23,984 nucleotides of DNA from Podochytrium sp. JEL0797 (taxonomy: Eukaryota > Chytridiomycota > Chytridiomycetes > Chytridiales > Chytriomycetaceae), in the NCBI GenBank assembly GCA_027596195.1, contig JADGJG010000328.1, positions 1 through 23,984 on the forward strand, in the 5' to 3' direction. Under the pieces are notes generated by a model. The model was not told where the DNA came from and did no database searches. It saw only the letters and a list, made by a program, of their open reading frames with translations. Positions 9,800 through 17,826 of the stretch are shown piece by piece. How positions within the stretch are numbered: the first letter of the stretch is position 1; the number at the start of each line of letters is the position of its first letter. Position numbers and translations under genes: made by a program.

Positions 9800-11916
9800 A
9801 TGGACGCGAAAGTCGACGGCATTCTCCGGGCCAACTCGTCGCTGATCCGCGCTGTTCTTGCGGACGCGTCAGTGCAGCAGCGGACGCAGGGCGAGGCGCT
9901 GCTCGCATCGGGGCTCGTCGATGCGCTGTCTGCGCAGGTCATTGGCGACCCAACACCCAGCGCTATCCGCTTGACAGGCGAATCAAACTCACCTTCCAGG
10001 CCGCAACTAAAGAGCGACCGGCGATATCTGCGGCTGGTCATTGCGCGCGGGCTTGCGTTTCTGGGGCTTGCGGAGGTGTCGGAGGTGGGTTTGTTATTCT
10101 CAATATTCAGTGAGTTAATCACTCCTCTCGCACAGGACGCAACAACCTCCCTTGAGATTCATCTGCAGTACCGCGACAAGCGCTTCTCATCGAGCCCCGT
10201 CATGTCTGCCGTCGAACCAAGCTTTGACTTCCAGCGAATCTTCGAGCTGCACTCGACAGATGTCCACGTCCTTCTGCAGACCAAGGACAGGATCCACGTC
10301 GTCGTCACACGCGTCCATCACCCCTCAGGCTCCACGGCCCTGGTTGGCACCACAGAGCTTGACATTCGCGAATCCCTTTGCGGCCGCCCGTCAAAAAAAC
10401 TCGTCGAAATCAAGGAATGCGGGGAGGATGTGACCGTGGGCATTCTGGAAGTCGTGATGGAGACTGTCCCCAAGGATGCGTTTGCTTCGAACGTGGTTTC
10501 AGCGGAGGAGGTGTCCTTCCAGGTACTCTATATTCTTCAAGATTTGTGTGTTGCGAATTAATCTGCCGTCTTATTTCTCTCCAGTTGAAACGCGAGCAGC
10601 GGCAATTTGACGAAATCAATCGAATGTTTTACGTTCATGCAAAACAGTGGTGGAACGATTTCCTCCAGATTCGCACATGTCATGCTGAGCGACTCGTCAA
10701 AATCTTTGCACACGACGAACAGGGCTGCAAATTACCCGTCACAAACTTTATTCACCCAATTCGAAGTCGGTACATTAAAAGCCCGCGTCATGCGGCTCGG
10801 TTTGTGTCTCTGCTGGGTCTCGAAAAGTCTCAAGGAGTTGGAAGCTCGAAGTGAGTGTCGCGAAATCGTTTGCCGCCTTCTGATCCGCGACCTCATCGGT
10901 TATTTTAGAACGGAAGTCTGGGAGCATCCGCACACAATTTTGACACTCTCAAAAGCGAATCTTCCTTCGCTCTCCCTCCTCCTCACCTCTCTCCTCCTCG
11001 GATTCAACATCAACGCATACACGGCTCTCGGCTTCAACGTCAATGGGGAATCAGTCGCATGGGTAATTACGATATCGAGCTCTGGCACCGTGGAGCTTTT
11101 GAACCCCGCCGCGGGAAAGCGATATGCTCCAGGAGAGGAACTGCCCTGGAGGAGCATTGGATGTTTGTTCAACGACGAAGGATTTTGGGCCAATGTGGCT
11201 GTCAGCGATTCATTGAGTGGGTGTGTGTTTGAATTGGGCAACGGAAAGTTTTGGAAGGCGTTGGGGAGGGACGCGGCTATGTCAATGAAGAGTGCGCAGA
11301 CTCCTTTCCCATTGCTTCCCTTCACCCCGCACACATCAACCACCATCTTCAACGCTGCGAACAAGTCCGATTCGGACACCATGCCCGCGATCCCCCCATT
11401 CACGACACTTGAGACGGATCTCGAACTGCTGTTGCGAAACCAGATTGCAATTTATCGAGATGATCATGATTTGCTCACCGTCTGGGATGATGATCTCGCT
11501 CATCTGCTCACGCAGTGTCTGTCTGGATGTGAGGTCGGGAAATTATATCCAAAACGCGTTGGTGGTGGTGGTGCTGCGGGTGGAATGGCGGGTGTAGATT
11601 TTGGAGTATCGAGTGTCGATTTCCAGGAGGGTGTCAAGAGGGGAATTCCAGAGGGACACACGTTCAAGGTAAGAATCGAAGTTTTTGGCATTCCCGCTTA
11701 CTCTCTTTTTTTTTGCAGGGCTTCCCCATCCAGTTCAACACGCTCAACCCGCAGAAAATATTCAGCACCTTCTCACAAACCAAAACATGCCAGAATCTGA
11801 TGCTGACGAGAGGAGATAAGGTTCGGTTTGGAGTGAGAGTGAAGGTGGTGGGGTATGCCGAAAAATGTGTTGCTTGTTGGGTGATGGTTGCTGTTCGGTA
11901 CAAGGCGTATTCGTAA
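9800..11916 (+). CDS. CEP76-like centrosomal/ciliary protein, 5 exons
   Basis: In animals CEP76 limits centriole re-duplication and is present in many ciliated lineages. Exons 9800-10084, 10136-10522, 10585-10850, 10909-11668 and 11719-11916 give 631 residues, near the 659 of human CEP76. Order: helical N-terminus; a C2-like region (HLQYRDKRFSSSPV ... VEPSFDFQRIFELH); the hallmark YVHAKQWWNDFLQIR and RLVKIFAHDEQG; PRHAARFVSLLGLE; a transglutaminase-like region (TSLLLGFNINAYTALG ... ESVAWVIT); WRSIGCLFNDEGFWANV; a C-terminal block (LTVWDDDLAHLL, GIPEGHTFK | GFPIQFN, DKVRFGVRVKVVGYAEKCVACW). The part of the transglutaminase-like region where animal CEP76 has a GDCEDHA block reads KANLPSLS here. 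Intron 1 (51 bases) is a multiple of three with no stop, so retention would add 17 residues. An in-frame ATG at 9740 is an alternative start. Confidence 0.9.
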
Positions 11917-11957
11917 ATAATTACTTGCGTCAAAATCGAGTCGAAATCAAAACAAAT

Positions 11958-13202
11958 ATGGGTGGCAATGCACTTCCCCACATGGCGCGCATGACGACTT
12001 CCGAACACGCGGCGCTCAGCGCACGCCTGCTTCCCATCCTTCAGTCTCTGTTTGCCTATGCAGGCCAGCCACGCTCGTTGCCGTGCAAGGAAAGCCACGG
12101 GGACGTGGACTTTATCGTTGCGTGTGCTTCTTCCGCCTGTGTTTCTGGTTCTTCTGGCTGTGGCTCTAGTGGCTCGAGCTCTAGCTCTCGTGGCTCTAAG
12201 GCCGCTGCGGATTCGCCTGGCTCTGCACCACACGCCCCCACCACACCCGCAACCCGCATCGACACGCCCTCCCTCGCCGCCGCTCTCGGCGCCTCTGCCC
12301 ACGTGGCTTCCTCTCGGGCACTTTCCTCGTTCGCCGTGGACGACCACCAAGTCGACGTGCTTCGCGTCTGTTGCTCCAACGACGATCCAACAACAACTGC
12401 AGAAAAGTTCCACGCCGCCCTCGCCTTCCACGACTTTGGAGACCTCGGCAGAATCGTAGGTTATGTGGCTGCCACCCGCGGCCTCACCTACTGCGACAAG
12501 GGACTGGTGGCCCGTATCTACTCCACAGACTCGCACGCGTTGCATTCACACCAGGACATCAAACACCGCTTGGTGATTGGATCCATCGTCCTCACACCTT
12601 CCATCCCGAATGCTCTACAATACCTTCACTTCAATGCCAAAAAATGGGTTCAAGGATTCGAAAACGAGCGCGATATGCACGATTTTCTCATCGAGTCTGC
12701 GTACTTGGACCCCGCACGCGTGTTGGCGTGGTTGCAATCCAAACCCGATTCGGCAAAACTGCGGCCCGGTGTCCTGCGGTTCCAGGATTATCTCGCGCAG
12801 TGGGTGGTTTCCCCTGATCCCTCGGATGAGACACAATCGAACCCCGCTTTTCAACTCGAGACGCGGTACAAAATGGAAGCCGTTGCCGCGTTCGACAAGA
12901 TGTCTCTGTTTTCGCAGATTGTGCGCGAGTTTGAGCAAAAATCGGCGTTGGATCAACAAATCAAGGATCGGTTCAGCGGACACGTGATCATGAAGGTCAT
13001 TGGGGAGTCCGAGGGAAAGAATGTGGGCAAAGTTAAGTCGCGCGTTCGGAAGCTGTTGGAGGAGAAATCGGTGCCGGTAACCGAATTCGCCCACATAAAA
13101 CTGCATACAGACGGTTGGAAATCCACAGTCCTCAATATGACGGAGGATGAGGTGGAAGCATTAATTGCACGGGTGTGGGATGATGTGCGAAACCAACCAT
13201 AA
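11958..13202 (+). CDS. nucleotidyltransferase-fold protein, function unknown
   Basis: Single-exon frame of 414 residues, starting 41 bases after the CEP76 stop. CKESHGDVDFIV (about 43-54) fits the GxxDxD-type metal site of polymerase-beta-like nucleotidyltransferases, and HQVDVLRV (about 130-137) could supply the third carboxylate. Between them lies a Ser/Gly/Ala-rich insert (about 58-125). Then come FGDLGRIVGYVAATRGLTYCDKGLVARI, a helical region with DFLIESAYLDPARVLAWL, and a C-terminal block GHVIMKVIGESEGKNVGKVK that recalls the tail of CCA-adding and poly(A) polymerase-like proteins. Substrate is unknown. The frame opens further upstream at 11865, but 11958 is the first ATG beyond the CEP76 stop that leaves a 5' leader. 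A broken copy of its 3' end lies at 20434-20757. Confidence 0.62.
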   Translation: MGGNALPHMARMTTSEHAALSARLLPILQSLFAYAGQPRSLPCKESHGDVDFIVACASSACVSGSSGCGSSGSSSSSRGSKAAADSPGSAPHAPTTPATRIDTPSLAAALGASAHVASSRALSSFAVDDHQVDVLRVCCSNDDPTTTAEKFHAALAFHDFGDLGRIVGYVAATRGLTYCDKGLVARIYSTDSHALHSHQDIKHRLVIGSIVLTPSIPNALQYLHFNAKKWVQGFENERDMHDFLIESAYLDPARVLAWLQSKPDSAKLRPGVLRFQDYLAQWVVSPDPSDETQSNPAFQLETRYKMEAVAAFDKMSLFSQIVREFEQKSALDQQIKDRFSGHVIMKVIGESEGKNVGKVKSRVRKLLEEKSVPVTEFAHIKLHTDGWKSTVLNMTEDEVEALIARVWDDVRNQP

Positions 13203-13368
13203 AAAATATGGTTTTTTCTAGTCCCTTGCTGATGATCGCATATTCTCTCTCCCCAAAAAAACTAAGAACCAAGAACGTATCTGTTTATTTCAAATCGTCA
13301 GAGAACCGTGGAGAATCGGTTGGAAATTGGATTTGAAACAGCTGGCTGTGCCACGTCGAACCAGGCAT

Positions 13369-13381
13369 GGAACATTCTGGC
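13369..13381 (+). promoter_or_regulatory. heat shock element of small heat shock gene 1
   Basis: GGAACATTCTGGC holds the GAAnnTTC inverted dimer of an HSF site, with a weaker third unit after it. It starts 35 bases before the TATA box. The same element at the same spacing precedes all three small heat shock genes. Confidence 0.72.
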
Positions 13382-13403
13382 AACACCCACTTGCAAAAAG
13401 AGG

Positions 13404-13410
13404 TATAAAG
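13404..13410 (+). promoter_or_regulatory. TATA box of small heat shock gene 1
   Basis: TATAAAG in the context GAGGTATAAAGAGCG, exactly 67 bases before the chosen ATG. The spacing is the same in the other two copies. Confidence 0.78.
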
Positions 13411-13470
13411 AGCGCCAAAATATCCTCTACAGAATTCAATTCAAACCATCCAACAAACTCGTCTCTCCAA

Positions 13471-14199
13471 ATGCTCTCTCTCCAAATCCTCGACTTTATC
13501 GTCACCGCCTTCTTGGTCAAAACCATAGCCACATTTGTGCTTTCGAGAGTCCACACGGCCCCTTCAAGATGCACTTCTGCCGAGAGAAACTGCCACGCAC
13601 CACCCCAACAGCAAAACCCCGAATCGCCAAGAACTTGTCCTTTGAAGGCAACTCCACAATCCGGAAACGGAACCTGCCCACGCAGACAAACACACCCGTT
13701 GTTCAACCTCCCAATGCGCAACCATCCATTCTTCCAAGTGGTTGAACTCGAAATTCCATTCCTTCAGCAACCTGATGCCAGGGCCTCCGTCTCCACAAAT
13801 GCTCCAGCACAACCCAAGCCACAAACTTCCACTCCACGCACCCCCACTCACTCATTCACTGCCGAAGAAAATCACTTCAAACTCACGGTCGATGTGCCCG
13901 GCTTCTCCCGCTCCCAATTGACTACCACCATCACAGACGACACGAGACAAATCAAAATCGAAGGCAAGAACGAGACGCGTGGACCTGTCGAATTGGTGGT
14001 CATCGTTCCAAGACTCGGTGACTTGCAGAACGTGAAGGCGGTGCTTGAGGATGGAGTGTTGACACTCGTGATTCCAAAGCTTGAACGCGATGAGAGATTG
14101 GTGGACGTGCTCGAGGGTCGCAGTGGAGAACACACAGATCCTCTTGTTTCAGAAACTCAGAAGCAGAACAGCGTGGACGGATATGACATTATTGCCTGA
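13471..14199 (+). CDS. small heat shock protein (Hsp20/alpha-crystallin) with N-terminal signal/anchor, copy 1
   Basis: ATP-independent holdase chaperone of 242 residues. A hydrophobic N-terminus (MLSLQILDFIVTAFLVKTIA ... about 1-26) looks like a signal peptide or membrane anchor, which is unusual for this family. A Pro/Gln-rich linker follows with four Cys at 34, 41, 56 and 69, then the alpha-crystallin domain at about 129-203 (HFKLTVDVPGF, QIKIEGKNET, LEDGVLTLVIPK) with a short beta5-beta7 loop. The tail ends SVDGYDIIA and shows no I-x-I/V motif. The start at 13471 is chosen because the longer frame from 13327 runs through the heat shock element and TATA box. The 3' end from 14087 is the left edge of the tandem duplication; those bases recur at 16507 fused to another gene. 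Confidence 0.9.
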   Translation: MLSLQILDFIVTAFLVKTIATFVLSRVHTAPSRCTSAERNCHAPPQQQNPESPRTCPLKATPQSGNGTCPRRQTHPLFNLPMRNHPFFQVVELEIPFLQQPDARASVSTNAPAQPKPQTSTPRTPTHSFTAEENHFKLTVDVPGFSRSQLTTTITDDTRQIKIEGKNETRGPVELVVIVPRLGDLQNVKAVLEDGVLTLVIPKLERDERLVDVLEGRSGEHTDPLVSETQKQNSVDGYDIIA

Positions 14200-14636
14200 T
14201 TGGGTTTTGTTAGTTTTATTTTTCTGTTTGTTTGTTGAATTCGAAATATATTTGATTTCTCTTCTGGACCACGATGATTGTATTGGAGAGATCACAGTGC
14301 CGATTCGGATGGGTTCGGGTGCGAAAGGACGGCCTGGGTCGTCGCCGTGAACGGAGAAAGTCCGCGATTGTTAAAACGCATAACAACCTTTCGTACCCAC
14401 AGTAACAATTCGTGTTTGCTTCACGCCGTTGACTCCTCCAGTGCGATACCTCCGTGCTTTGCTGGGTAACGCAAGGAACTGGTCCGAGATTGGTCCGATA
14501 ATATGTTGTGGAATCATGTTGCTGCAACGTAAAGCCCACAACCCATTGACCAGGTTCAAGTAAATATATTTATTCATTCAATAACAATAAAGAGTAGCAA
14601 ATGGAATGGGTGGTGATTGCAGGTGGCGACGACGCT
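14200..14636. other. 3' flank between small heat shock gene 1 and AN1 copy 1
   Basis: No gene seen. It holds the heat shock gene 3' UTR and, on the minus strand, the AN1 3' flank with a GAATGAATAAATA polyadenylation-like signal near 14565-14580. The equivalent stretch in unit B is 16620-17054. Differences between the two begin at about 14345/16765. Confidence 0.6.
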
Positions 14637-15140
14637 TCACTTGGCCCCAACACTCTGATTCCTCGTTGATTGTTCAAGAACCAAACGGCTGAACCCAAGC
14701 GATCCAACTCCACTCCTCATTGTCGTCGGAACACTCTGGACACCACATGAATGCTGTTCCCGAATCCGATGTCCCGTGCAAAACATCTAGAAACACCCCA
14801 CAACGAAATCCCGCTTGCATCCTCCAAACGCACACTTCTTGCCCGCTTTTCGGGCTTTGGCTTCTCGCTGGGGCGGGAGGCAACCGGCGCTGATATGCCG
14901 ATCAATCACGGCTTCGTTTTCGACAGTCGAGTGGTATGGACTCGTTCCGTTGACAGGCTGGCTACACTTGTGGCACGTAGAAGGAGAGGCAGAGGCAGGC
15001 GGCGTGCATCCCACGTGGTCTTTGAAGGACTTGTGCTCGACGCAGTAGCTGTGGTTGCAGAGGGAGCAGTGGAACGGGAGGTAATCGAGCTGCTTGCAAT
15101 CGGGGCGAGCGCATTGTTTTCCAATCTCAAAGAGTTCCAT
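14637..15140 (-). pseudogene. AN1 zinc finger gene (ZFAND2/AIRAP-like), copy 1, broken by a stop
   Basis: Matches the intact copy at 17055-17567 throughout. The start MELFEIGKQC is at 15140. The first AN1 finger is complete (CARPDC ... FHCSLC ... YCVEH ... DHVGC). In the second finger, the 18 bases coding NGCGGK in copy 2 are replaced by 9 bases reading TTC TAG ATG, so translation stops just after VVGCF. Frame is kept beyond the stop (FCTGHRIREQHSC) to TGA at 14637-14639. The product would be about 114 residues with one finger and half of the second. No splice donor is present that could skip the stop. It might still make a one-finger protein. It is divergent from PB1-ZZ copy 1. Confidence 0.8.
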
Positions 15141-15399
15141 TGTTGCAGTTGGGGAGTTGATTGCGATTTCGAGAAGGCTTTTTTGGATGAGGATTGCGCG
15201 GCCCGGTGGCGAAGTTCTTTCCAAGTCCGATTTGAAATCTGAAATCAAATCAAGGAGAGCCACGTCTAATTAACCTAAAAATAGATGGAAGAATGCAGAA
15301 AATCATGGAGAAATTGGACGCGCGTTTGAACGAAAATTTTAAAAACATAAAAAGCCGCGTTTCCCTTTTTGATTCTTCCAAAAATCACACTCTCAACAT
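15141..15399. promoter_or_regulatory. divergent promoter between AN1 copy 1 and PB1-ZZ copy 1
   Basis: 259 bases between the two starts; the equivalent in unit B is 17568-17826. The half next to the PB1-ZZ start is nearly unchanged between copies, while the half next to AN1 carries indels that break any open frame, so it is leader rather than coding. Several GAA and TTC triplets occur (for example GGAAGAATGCAGAAAATC) but no clean GAAnnTTC site as in the heat shock genes. Confidence 0.55.
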
Positions 15400-16767
15400 A
15401 TGTCTGCCTCCCAAACCACTGCCACTCCGCTCGGCACTTCCATCAAGGTTGCCTACGATGGGGCTTTGCGCAATGTGAACCTCACTGCCGCCGAGCAAGC
15501 CTCTTGGGATGACTTTGAAACCAAGGTATCCGCTTTCTCGCTTCCATTTTCTTGGACGCGCAAGCTAATCAATATTGCATTCTTGTCAGATTCGCACGCT
15601 CTTCCAGATCCCAGACTCGTTTAAAATCACTGTCAACTACATCGATTCTGATGGAGACACCATCATGCTCGATTCGGACCAAGAACTCCTCGACCTCTTC
15701 AGAACCGCTGACTCTCGTCCTTCCAAGTTGAATGTTGTTGGAATTGACCCGGATACCGCTTCTGGCTCGAAGCCGTCGTCTGATAAAGGCAAGGCCCGTC
15801 AAGAGAACCCAAGCGACAAGCATCCTTTTGAGGAATTCATGGACAAGATGGACCCCATGGTTTCTGAGCTGAACGAGGAGCTCAAGAAGTCCAACATTGG
15901 ACCCATCTTGGAAAGGGTAAATATACATCGCGCAGCTGACGTTTCACTCAATACCCCCCTATTCGCATTCATCATTTCCAGATCGCCACCGAGGCTCACA
16001 AGCAATTCTCGTCGGGCAGTTTCTCCATGCCATCCCACTGTGGCGGTAGCAAGTCTTCCTGCAAGCGCCCTTCCTGTGGATCAAGCGACTCCACACGCGA
16101 CCCCATCGCCGAAGCCTTCCACAAGCGCCGCTTCTACGGCGGCTGCCACCCTTATCACGCGTTCAGGCAAGCTGCCGTTCAGAAGCAAGAGTACCCACCC
16201 CGTTGGAGCACCGTTGTCTGCGACGGATGCAACGCGAAGGGATTTGCCGGTGCCAGACACATGTGCCAGACCTGCGACGACTTTGACCTCTGTGGAGATT
16301 GTTTTGCAAAGGCCAAGACGATCCACAACGCGGAGCATGAGTTTGTGGTGGTGAAGCATCCGGCGGAGAAGAAGGAGGATGAAATGGTGGAAGCGGTTTG
16401 GGGAATGGGATTTGAAGTGGAGGAGGAGAGAACCAGAGATTTGATCAGAAGATATGAGGGAAACTTGGATCGCGTGGTGGAGGTTCTGGTCAGAGACGTT
16501 GCTGGGGCGATGAGAGATTGGTGGACGTGCTCGAGGGTCGCAGTGGAGAACACACAGATCCTCTTGTTTCAGAAACTCAGAAGCAGAACAGCGTGGACGG
16601 ATATGACATTATTGCCTGATTGGGTTTTGTTAGTTTTATTTTTCTGTTTGTTTGTTGAATTCGAAATATATTTGATTTCTCTTCTGGACCACGATGATTG
16701 TATTGGAGAGATCACAGTGCCGATTCGGATGGGTTCGGGTGCGAAAGGACGGCCTGGGTCGTCGTAG
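15400..16767 (+). CDS. PB1-ZZ-UBA (p62-like) gene copy 1, chimeric 3' end with new hydrophobic tail
   Basis: Exons 15400-15525, 15590-15916 and 15982-16767 give 412 residues. PB1 domain at about 14-97: basic Lys16 on strand 1 (SIKVAYDG) and the acidic OPCA loop (NYIDSDGDTIMLDSDQEL), so both interaction faces are present, as in p62. ZZ zinc finger at about 231-270 (CDGC ... CQTC ... CGDC ... H). UBA-like segment at about 283-322 (MVEAVWGMGFEVEEERTRDL). At residue 326 the unit A/B joint replaces the last 8 residues of the intact copy with 86 residues read out of frame from the small heat shock gene 3' end and flank. This tail holds a hydrophobic run at about 361-386 (LLPDWVLLVLFFCLFV...). Stop TAG is at 16765. 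In animals PB1-ZZ-UBA proteins tie ubiquitinated cargo to autophagy; the role here is inferred. Confidence 0.8.
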
Positions 16768-17054
16768 GGAACGGAGAAAGTCCGCGATTGTCAAAACGCA
16801 TGACAACCTTTCCTATCGAAAGCAACAATGCGTGTTTATTTCACGCCGTTGACTCGACCACTGCGGAACCTCCGTGCTTTGCTGCGTAACTCAAGGAACT
16901 GGTCCGAGATTGGTCCGACGATGTTGTGGAATCATGTTGATGCAACGTAAAGCCCAAAACCCATTGGTCAGGTTCAAGTAAATATATTTATTCATTCAAT
17001 ACCAATAAAGAGTAGCGAATGGAACGGATGGCGATCGCAGGTGGCAACGACGCT

Positions 17055-17567
17055 TCACTTGGCCCCAACACTCTGATTCCTCGTTGATTGTTCAAGAACC
17101 AAACGGCTGAACCCAAGTGATCCAACTCCACTCCTCATTGTCGTCGGAACACTCTGGACACCACATGAATGCTGTTCCCGAATCCGATGTCCCGTGCAAA
17201 ACTTGCCTCCACACCCGTTACACCCCACAACGAAATCCCGCCTGCATCCTCCAAACGCACACTTCTTGGCCGCTTTTCGGGCTTTTGCTTCTTGCTGGGG
17301 CGTGAGGCAACCGGCGCTGATATGCCGATCAATCACAGCTTCGTTTTCGACAGTCGAGTGGTATGGACTCGTTCCGTTGACAGGCTGGCTGCACTTGTGG
17401 CACGTAGAAGGGGAGGCAGATGCCGGCGGGGTACATCCCACGTGGTCTTTGAAGGACTTGTGCTCGACGCAGTAGCTGTGGTTGCAGAGGGAGCAGTGGA
17501 ACGGGAGGTAATCGAGCTGCTTGCAATCGGGGCGAGCGCATTGTTTGCCAATCTCAAAGAGCTCCAT
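17055..17567 (-). CDS. AN1 zinc finger protein (ZFAND2/AIRAP-like), intact copy 2
   Basis: 170 residues, single exon. Starts MELFEIGKQC like the ZFAND2 family. AN1 finger 1 at about 10-45: CARPDC, FHCSLC, YCVEH, DHVGC. A linker contains CHKCSQPV and a VIDRHISAGC segment. AN1 finger 2: CAFGGC, CNGC, FCTGH, EQHSC. A 36-residue tail has no known motif. Animal ZFAND2 proteins (AIRAP) are induced by arsenite and help the proteasome and p97 deal with damaged proteins. The upstream frame extension opens with GTG and is shifted by indels between copies, so the ATG at 17567 is the start. It is divergently paired with the PB1-ZZ gene. Confidence 0.87.
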   Translation of the reverse strand: MELFEIGKQCARPDCKQLDYLPFHCSLCNHSYCVEHKSFKDHVGCTPPASASPSTCHKCSQPVNGTSPYHSTVENEAVIDRHISAGCLTPQQEAKARKAAKKCAFGGCRRDFVVGCNGCGGKFCTGHRIREQHSCGVQSVPTTMRSGVGSLGFSRLVLEQSTRNQSVGAK

Positions 17568-17826
17568 TGTTGCGGTTGGGTGTTGGTTGCGACTTCGAGA
17601 AGGTTTTTTTGGACGAGGATTGCGCGGCCCTGGTGGCGAAGCTCGTTCAACGTCCGATTTGAAATCTGAAATCAAATCAAAGAGAGCCACGTCTAAATAA
17701 CCTAAAAATAGATGGAAGAATGCAGAAAATCATGGAGAAATTGGACGCGCGTTTGAACGAAAATTTTAAAAACATAAAAAGCCGCGTTTCCCTTTTTGAT
17801 TCTTCCAAAAATCACACTCTCAACAT
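17568..17826. promoter_or_regulatory. divergent promoter between AN1 copy 2 and PB1-ZZ copy 2
   Basis: 259 bases, the unit B version of 15141-15399. The stretch from ATAGATGGAAGAATGCAG to the PB1-ZZ ATG is essentially the same in both units. No TATAAAG or clean heat shock element was seen. Confidence 0.55.

Larger units (their letters stand above)
14087..16506. repeat. tandem segmental duplication, unit A
   Basis: 2420 bases holding the 3' end of small heat shock gene 1, its 3' flank, AN1 gene copy 1 (minus) and PB1-ZZ gene copy 1 (plus). It is followed directly by unit B in the same orientation. Sequence before 14087 (TTGAAC) is replaced by TGCTGG at the joint, and the join shares only about one base. 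Identity is uneven: the first about 258 bases look identical, the middle differs clearly, and most of the PB1-ZZ 3' exon is again identical. Confidence 0.95.

Noticed and set aside
11664..12545. 293-codon minus-strand frame over the CEP76 end and nucleotidyltransferase start
   Set aside because: Arg/Gly/Ala-rich shadow of two supported genes, with no domain or splice support.
13327..13470. Upstream start for small heat shock copy 1 adding 48 residues
   Set aside because: The extension would translate the heat shock element and TATA box. The same frame stays open upstream of copies 2 and 3 only because the promoters are duplicated.
14087..14350. Separate small gene in the alternative frame at the 3' end of heat shock copy 1
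   Set aside because: In unit A it overlaps the heat shock gene and its flank without an upstream start or splice context. It becomes coding only in the chimera in unit B.
15141..15263. N-terminal extension of AN1 copy 1
   Set aside because: It opens with GTG, not ATG, and indels in copy 2 shift its frame, so it is not under coding constraint. The AN1 family normally starts at MELF/MEF.
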